Shown piece by piece: positions 57,886-61,563 of a stretch of DNA of 61,563 nt. The stretch comes from a virus: positions 1 to 61,563 of IMG/VR virus record IMGVR_UViG_3300044678_000872; one strand, given 5' to 3'. The translations under genes and the position numbers were made by a program. Position 1 is the first letter of the stretch; every line of letters starts with the position of its first letter. The notes beneath the pieces were generated by a model. The model did no database searches. It was not told where the DNA came from and worked only from the letters and a program-made list of their open reading frames with translations.

Positions 57886-58129
57886 TCTGTTTCCTTTCCC
57901 AGTTTAGTCGGTGCCACTGAATATCATATAACAGATTGGACACTTCTACAAGTGCGTCCATTCTTGCACACATAATATCCAATTCTTCTTTAGTCCAAGT
58001 AGGCATGTCCATTTGCCATGAAAGGTCAGCCATAAGAACTTTTAATCTACCTGATAAAATTTCATCTGTAGATATATTGTATTTAAAGTAAGACTGTAAT
58101 TGTCTTAGTTCTTTATCTTCTTCTACCAT
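57878..58129 (-). CDS. small helical protein
   Basis: An 83-residue protein, start ATG 58129 with GGAGCC upstream (instead of a longer frame). Trp-rich helices: DLSWQMDMPTWTKEELDIM, LLYDIQWHRLNW. Function unknown. Confidence 0.55.
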   Translation of the reverse strand: MVEEDKELRQLQSYFKYNISTDEILSGRLKVLMADLSWQMDMPTWTKEELDIMCARMDALVEVSNLLYDIQWHRLNWERKQNV

Positions 58130-58320
58130 GCTGGCTCCAATCCAAATGGTGGGGGTGGTACGGCTTCTTCCCATTGAGAGTCTACTTCACCTTCAACAAC
58201 TTTGCAACCCTCTGGCATAGGTTCGCTACCAAAGTATGCGTCATAGGCTTTATAGGCTGTTTCTTCGTCTGGTGCTTCTATGTGATACCAAGTACCTGAC
58301 AATACATTAAACTTAGGCAT
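58123..58320 (-). CDS. small protein, Pro-rich end
   Basis: A 65-residue protein with TWYHIEAPDEETAYKAYDAYFG, the pattern of a phage conserved fold, and a Pro-rich end (EAVPPPPFGLEPAW). Start overlaps the upstream stop (TAATG). Function unknown. Confidence 0.55.
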   Translation of the reverse strand: MPKFNVLSGTWYHIEAPDEETAYKAYDAYFGSEPMPEGCKVVEGEVDSQWEEAVPPPPFGLEPAW

Positions 58321-58406
58321 TAGTAACCTGCCTTACATTCTGAGTTGTGACCAAAAGTAAAGTTGCAACCACATACCCAATGATGACAATTACATTTGTC
58401 TGACAT
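58320..58406 (-). CDS. Cys/His-rich microprotein (28 aa)
   Basis: A 28-residue frame: CNCHHWVCGC then H and C, six metal ligands in 20 residues. GGAGG lies before ATG, and both ends overlap neighbours by TAATG. An unusual metal-binding peptide. Confidence 0.6.
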   Translation of the reverse strand: MSDKCNCHHWVCGCNFTFGHNSECKAGY

Positions 58407-58546
58407 TATTCCTCCACCTTAATCATATAGGCTAGTACCTCTAGACTATTACAATTAACACAATCACAGTCTCCCACATGACCCTCTACCTTGTCAAGCA
58501 TATCTGTAAGTATTTTTTCAATGGGGGTATCTAAATCAAAATCCAT
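58406..58546 (-). CDS. Cys-containing microprotein (46 aa)
   Basis: A 46-residue frame: an acidic helix (TPIEKILTDMLDKVEG), CDCVNC near residue 27 and an end helix. TAATG overlap with the next gene. Function unknown. Confidence 0.55.
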   Translation of the reverse strand: MDFDLDTPIEKILTDMLDKVEGHVGDCDCVNCNSLEVLAYMIKVEE

Positions 58547-58706
58547 AATGACCCTCTCTAACATAAAATGAATAAGCCTGGGCAAATCTATTCCATACTC
58601 TTAATCCATCACAATTTTTACAATAGAATGATCCTGGAATATCTGAGCATTCCCATTGACAATTGTCACCTTGTTTTGTATCATACCAACAAAGATCGGT
58701 TACCAT
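58536..58706 (-). CDS. zinc-ribbon protein
   Basis: A 56-residue protein: VTDLCWYDTK, CQWEC, and YCKNCDGLRVW, Cys sets near residues 5, 16-20 and 29-32. ATG 58706 overlaps the upstream TAA. A longer frame upstream exists but overlaps the next gene. Function unknown. Confidence 0.55.
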   Translation of the reverse strand: MVTDLCWYDTKQGDNCQWECSDIPGSFYCKNCDGLRVWNRFAQAYSFYVREGHYGF

Positions 58707-58816
58707 GATTGTGTTCCTGTTCTCATATACCATTGGACATAACATATATTACATCTCATATAGGCTTTGAATTTACCTAAGTCTGTGTTACAATCTAAAC
58801 ATTTATAATCACTCAT
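58700..58816 (-). CDS. zinc-ribbon microprotein (38 aa)
   Basis: A 38-residue frame with CLDC at residues 6-9 and CNIC at 22-25. Start overlaps the end of the upstream gene, stop overlaps the next ATG. A minimal zinc ribbon. Confidence 0.6.
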   Translation of the reverse strand: MSDYKCLDCNTDLGKFKAYMRCNICYVQWYMRTGTQSW

Positions 58817-59069
58817 TAGCAAACCTACTTTCTAGTTCTGCCATAATATCTTGTTGCCATTGTCTATGTATACCATCTGTGTTAAAATCCCAAAACTCCA
58901 CGGCTTGGTCATGAACAAATCTAGTTACATCCATCCATGCAGTTTCACCATAGAATTTTTTAGCATGATGACCATTTAAACTAACTTTATAATCAGCCCA
59001 ATAATCTTCGGGGTTGACAAAAACTTCTAATCCATTTTTACTATATATACTTTTATACTTATTATCCAT
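58809..59069 (-). CDS. small protein heading the microprotein operon
   Basis: An 86-residue protein with GLEVFVNPEDYWADYKVSLNG and a helical end. AAGGTGG-like upstream; promoter at 59102. It starts the array of about ten leftward small genes. Function unknown. Confidence 0.55.
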   Translation of the reverse strand: MDNKYKSIYSKNGLEVFVNPEDYWADYKVSLNGHHAKKFYGETAWMDVTRFVHDQAVEFWDFNTDGIHRQWQQDIMAELESRFANE

Positions 59070-59101
59070 ATACCCACCTTAATATAGTTCCACCATAAAT
59101 A

Positions 59102-59130
59102 AATATACCCTCTTAATGGGATAAAGTCAA
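59102..59130 (-). promoter_or_regulatory. leftward promoter for the microprotein array
   Basis: Minus strand TTGACT, 17 nt, TATATT. Upstream there are repeated TTAAGAA-type motifs (59134-59156), which may be an operator. Confidence 0.75.
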
Positions 59131-59178
59131 GAACATTCTTAAAGGTTCTTAATAGGTATAAAACAGACATCGACTGCG

Positions 59179-59251
59179 CGATCCTGACCAGATTTGAACT
59201 GGCGACCTCTACCGTGACAGGGTAGCGTTCTAACCACTGAACTACAGGACC
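59179..59251 (-). tRNA. tRNA-Asp (anticodon GTC)
   Basis: A 73-nt cloverleaf: 7-bp acceptor (GGTCCTG/CAGGATC with one G-T pair), 4-bp D stem (GTTC/GAAC), 5-bp anticodon stem (CTACC/GGTAG) with loop CTGTCAC, T stem GCCAG/CTGGT with loop TTCAAAT, and discriminator G. CCA is not encoded. It lies between the DUF932 gene and the next promoter. Confidence 0.95.
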
Positions 59252-59288
59252 AGGTAGGCAGTTTTAATTCATGCCCAGGAATTTTAAT

Positions 59289-60296
59289 TTATTTAACTCC
59301 AGCCAATTCCTTGACGGCTCTAAATAATTTATTTTTTTCTGCGTTTGCCATAGCGTCAAAACCAGAAGCAGAAGCAAGACGATTTTCTGAATTATTCTTG
59401 CGTTCTTGCTTGTAGTAATCTAGGCGTTCTGTTAAGGCATTGAACATGCCCCATGCAGTACCCTTGATGTTTGCATTAGTAGGTGAGTCAAAATATAAAT
59501 CATTGACTAGATTTATTTTACTGTCCCACTTAGTAACACTTGCTTTTTTATCCTTATCTGGTTTTGGATAAATTGCAGTAATGATGTCATAGACTTGTTT
59601 GTCATTGACTTTTGTTTCAAATAAGGCTTTGGCTTCTTTTTCAAAGTCGTCCATATATTGAATTGTTAATCCAAGAGCCTCTCTTGCAACTTGAATCTTT
59701 CCCTCAACTGTTGCAGTATGGCGTAGTTTGAAAGATTGTTTCACACTACCCAATGCAAGGTTAAGAGTATTTTGGCACACAACTCTAACAGGTGTGATAC
59801 TTGCTTGAACAGCAACTGAGCCGTCATGTGAGGTATGCACTAAGAGATAGGTTGTAGTTTTATCATTAGCACCATTAGGGTCTAAAGTAAATTCTTTAGG
59901 AATTACTAAAGAGCCAAATACGATTGTGCCATTTTTAATTGAACCAGCAGATTCCCAACTTGCACCACCATGCAATAGGTTATCTCCAAATTCAAATAGT
60001 TGTTCGTTTTGAACAACTTTGTATCTTTCGCCAACAACACCTAAAATGTCTGTGCCGTTGTCAAATGGATTAGTGCGTGTCACATAGTAATTTGATTTGT
60101 GACTACGATAGTTTTCTGGATTTTGAATTTCCTCTAACTGTATATTCCAATTAGATAGTTTTGCACTATCTAACATTGTGCTAGTGTTAATGTGTTCGTC
60201 CTTATCGAACAACACGTTTGCTAGACCATGCCAAGCAGGTGCACCTCTAAGTGCAAATGCTACTTGCCCATCTTTTTCTTCTAAGGCGTGTGCCAT
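59289..60296 (-). CDS. DUF932 protein (TIGR03299 type)
   Basis: A 335-residue protein with the DUF932 start (HALEEKDGQVAFALRGAPAWHGL), GVVGERYKVVQNEQLFEF and VRVVCQNTLNLAL. Members are common on phages and plasmids, and some have been linked to DNA repair or conjugation; the role here is unknown. AAAGGA precedes the ATG; promoter at 60326. Confidence 0.85.
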   Translation of the reverse strand: MAHALEEKDGQVAFALRGAPAWHGLANVLFDKDEHINTSTMLDSAKLSNWNIQLEEIQNPENYRSHKSNYYVTRTNPFDNGTDILGVVGERYKVVQNEQLFEFGDNLLHGGASWESAGSIKNGTIVFGSLVIPKEFTLDPNGANDKTTTYLLVHTSHDGSVAVQASITPVRVVCQNTLNLALGSVKQSFKLRHTATVEGKIQVAREALGLTIQYMDDFEKEAKALFETKVNDKQVYDIITAIYPKPDKDKKASVTKWDSKINLVNDLYFDSPTNANIKGTAWGMFNALTERLDYYKQERKNNSENRLASASGFDAMANAEKNKLFRAVKELAGVK

Positions 60297-60325
60297 AGGG
60301 TTTTCCTTTCGTTGTAGATATTTAT

Positions 60326-60354
60326 ATCTTATATTAAAGGTCTGACAATGTCAA
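60326..60354 (-). promoter_or_regulatory. leftward promoter for the DUF932 gene
   Basis: Minus strand TTGACA, 17 nt, TAAGAT. TSS near 60319. Good match to the -35. Confidence 0.8.
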
Positions 60355-60409
60355 GGATTTCAGGATTATATTTCTACTCTTCTTAAAAGAACAAATCGGA
60401 CATCGGTTG

Positions 60410-60507
60410 CGCGATCCTGGAGCCGCAAACCCTACGGATGCGGTCCAGGTTCTAAATACCGTTGTGGAACCTAGGTGATTACACAGTTCAAACCACAGCG
60501 GCATTTA
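60410..60507 (-). other. structured intergenic element (two hairpins)
   Basis: Hairpin 1 (60416-60449): CCTGGA + CCGCA stem with TGCGG and TCCAGG. Hairpin 2 (60453-60507): 15-bp stem TAAATGCCGCTGTGG with CCACAACGGTATTTA (one G-T pair and one mismatch). The element lies downstream of the gene at 60520 and before the next promoter. Its left edge, CAGGATCGCGCA-N2-CGATGTC, is nearly the same as that after tRNA-Asp. It could be a small RNA or a tRNA relic; it does not fold as a tRNA. Confidence 0.55.
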
Positions 60508-60519
60508 GAATTCTATTGT

Positions 60520-60957
60520 CTACCAACTAGATTGATATTTGAATGACCATTCTTCGGGGTATTCAGTCAAGACCTTTTCTAATTGTTCTATAGTGTCTTG
60601 AATATCACTAAAGTAGTATTCGTTATATTCATAGTTACCAAAGAAGAATCCCTCTTGCCTTGGCAATAAAGTTTTTGCCTCTTCTTTATCTATTAATACA
60701 ATCTTACAAGTATCTAATAATAATTGTAGTTGGTCTCGTGACACGTAGTATTCTTCACAGTTGTCAACACCATTTTGGACGTGGTCAACAAACCATTTAT
60801 GAATCTGATTTGCTTTTCTCCAATAAGCAACTTGAACTTCTAGCGTTGCAGTATCAAGTGCAAACGGTGCCTCTTGAACTAGTTTATTATAAAGGTCTGG
60901 ATTTTTCCAGCCATTGAAAGTCATTTGTCTTGCTGTTAAATACATATCTAATCCCAT
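60520..60957 (-). CDS. conserved-type phage protein (MGLDMYLTA)
   Basis: A 145-residue protein of a well-known phage type that starts MGLDMYLTARQ and has a QVAYWRKANQIHKWFVDHVQ helix. Function unknown. AAAAGG lies before the ATG; promoter at 60991. Confidence 0.7.
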   Translation of the reverse strand: MGLDMYLTARQMTFNGWKNPDLYNKLVQEAPFALDTATLEVQVAYWRKANQIHKWFVDHVQNGVDNCEEYYVSRDQLQLLLDTCKIVLIDKEEAKTLLPRQEGFFFGNYEYNEYYFSDIQDTIEQLEKVLTEYPEEWSFKYQSSW

Positions 60958-60990
60958 TTGAATTCCTTTTCTAGTAGGGTTGGTGAGCAG

Positions 60991-61018
60991 TTTATACCCA
61001 TGCTCAGGGGGTTGTCAA
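60991..61018 (-). promoter_or_regulatory. leftward promoter
   Basis: Minus strand TTGACA, 16 nt, TATAAA. Confidence 0.75.
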
Positions 61019-61109
61019 GAGTGGGGGCTAGGCGATTTGCAAGCCCCGACCCTTGCCTTTGGCTACCATGTATATGGAACTAATATCCATGTGTATGGTT
61101 ATGCCAAAT
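61019..61109 (-). other. GC-rich structured intergenic element
   Basis: A hairpin GGGGCT (61024-61029) with AGCCCC (61042-61047), and a second imperfect one around 61066-61098 (CCATGTATATGGA with TCCATGTGTATGG). As in three other leftward gaps, structure lies between a gene end and a promoter. Confidence 0.5.
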
Positions 61110-61563
61110 CTATAAGTATCTACTTACAGATTGGTAAGTTGAGGTTGAGACTACTTCCTCATCTGACATACTTAGAACACGAATTGCATTTTGTATTTCT
61201 GCAAGTCTATCCTCGAAGCCACCAATATAGTTGCGACCATATCCTTGTGATTGAAAGGGTGGCTTAGGTGCTTCTGGTTCTACTGGTATCTTATCTCTTG
61301 GAACTTCTACTTCAACATCAACTCTGATATTGTCATCATTATGCCAAGCATTTCTAACAGAAATAGTCTTTTGTTTATCTTTTACTGAGTCAAGATGAGC
61401 ATAAGCAATCTGGGCTACTTTGTTTTTCCAATCAGCGTAGTCTGTTTCATGCTTACTTAATAGCAACTCATAATTCATTTGTTGGTTTTTCATTTCTTCT
61501 ACTTTTACTTCTAATGCTTTGATAACCTTAGTTCTGGCTACCTTTACATTTATTGCTTTTGCC
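61110..61563 (-). CDS. unknown protein, 5' end cut by the window
   Basis: The minus-strand frame is open from the stop at 61110 to the window edge. An internal ATG at 61493 would give 127 residues, but the frame continues to the edge as AKAINVKVARTKV with no stop, and the two bases beyond the edge could complete an ATG. Features: a basic helical N-terminus, WHNDDNIRVDVEVEVPRDKIP, and a Pro-rich region. Function unknown. Confidence 0.55.
   Translation of the reverse strand, partial: AKAINVKVARTKVIKALEVKVEEMKNQQMNYELLLSKHETDYADWKNKVAQIAYAHLDSVKDKQKTISVRNAWHNDDNIRVDVEVEVPRDKIPVEPEAPKPPFQSQGYGRNYIGGFEDRLAEIQNAIRVLSMSDEEVVSTSTYQSVSRYL

Noticed and set aside
57543-57917. 124-aa form of the 57543 gene
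   Set aside because: AGGAGG before ATG 57791 and a separate zinc microprotein in the upstream part explain the region better.
60410-60507. A second tRNA gene
   Set aside because: The hairpins and shared trailer recall tRNA, but no 7-bp acceptor, anticodon arm or T arm of normal size can be drawn.
1-61563. Integrase, attachment site or lysogeny module
   Set aside because: No tyrosine or serine recombinase, excisionase or CI-like repressor is visible; the HTH proteins seen lie in replication clusters. Part of the genome may be missing.

Overview
The window is most of the genome of a tailed, siphovirus-type bacteriophage with low G+C DNA and very tight gene packing: start codons overlap the previous stop (TAATG, ATGA, TGATG) almost throughout. 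The host is probably an actinobacterium. Three observations point that way: a phage WhiB-like Fe-S protein (38152-38433), an FtsZ whose sequence style is actinobacterial (44464-45393), and several apparently leaderless genes whose ATG sits 7 nt after a TATAAT-like -10. The low G+C suggests one of the small aquatic lineages (freshwater acI/Nanopelagicales or marine Actinomarinales), but that is inference. No integrase, excisionase or lysogeny repressor is visible, so I read it as a lytic phage.

Layout. 1-21.5 kb (+): virion genes in order: end of an unknown head gene, major capsid protein, connector/neck genes, tail tube, tail assembly chaperones with a canonical -1 frameshift signal, a 2045-aa tape measure protein, tail tip proteins, and a beta-helix tailspike with four N-terminal repeats. 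21.5-33.1 kb (+): DNA metabolism: DnaB-like helicase, DnaG-type primase, possible ssDNA-binding protein, PHP-containing DNA polymerase III alpha, RecA, Hjc-like and RuvC-like resolvases, Cas4/RecB-like nuclease, and a DUF1599-like protein. 33.1-36.7 kb (+): terminase subunits and a Cys-rich head-associated protein; no portal is visible. 36.7-39.1 kb (+): small genes, WhiB and SSB. 39.1-42.2 kb (+): putative lysis region with an M23 peptidase, a secreted Pro/Thr-repeat protein and membrane proteins. 42.2-46.7 kb (+): zinc-ribbon proteins, a thermonuclease, a full FtsZ GTPase domain, and two tandem glycosyltransferase-like paralogues. 46.7-50.0 kb (-): four-gene sugar or surface-modification cassette. 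50.0-55.3 kb (+): Hsp20, AdoMet decarboxylase (SpeD), thioredoxin and many microproteins. 55.6-61.6 kb (-): units with near-consensus TTGACA/TATAAT promoters, an Ntn-hydrolase (proteasome-beta-like), a dense array of Cys-rich microproteins, tRNA-Asp(GTC), a DUF932 protein, and GC-rich structured intergenic elements.

The most unusual content is the phage FtsZ. It keeps the GTP-binding signature and the catalytic T7 loop but stops exactly where the globular domain ends, without the C-terminal linker and tail used for membrane anchoring through SepF or FtsA. It sits in a compact operon with a nuclease and two glycosyltransferase-like genes, headed by a leaderless promoter. This suggests either control of host division or a phage-made filament. 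The consistent -10-to-ATG spacing of leaderless genes and the Cys-rich microprotein array are also worth attention.
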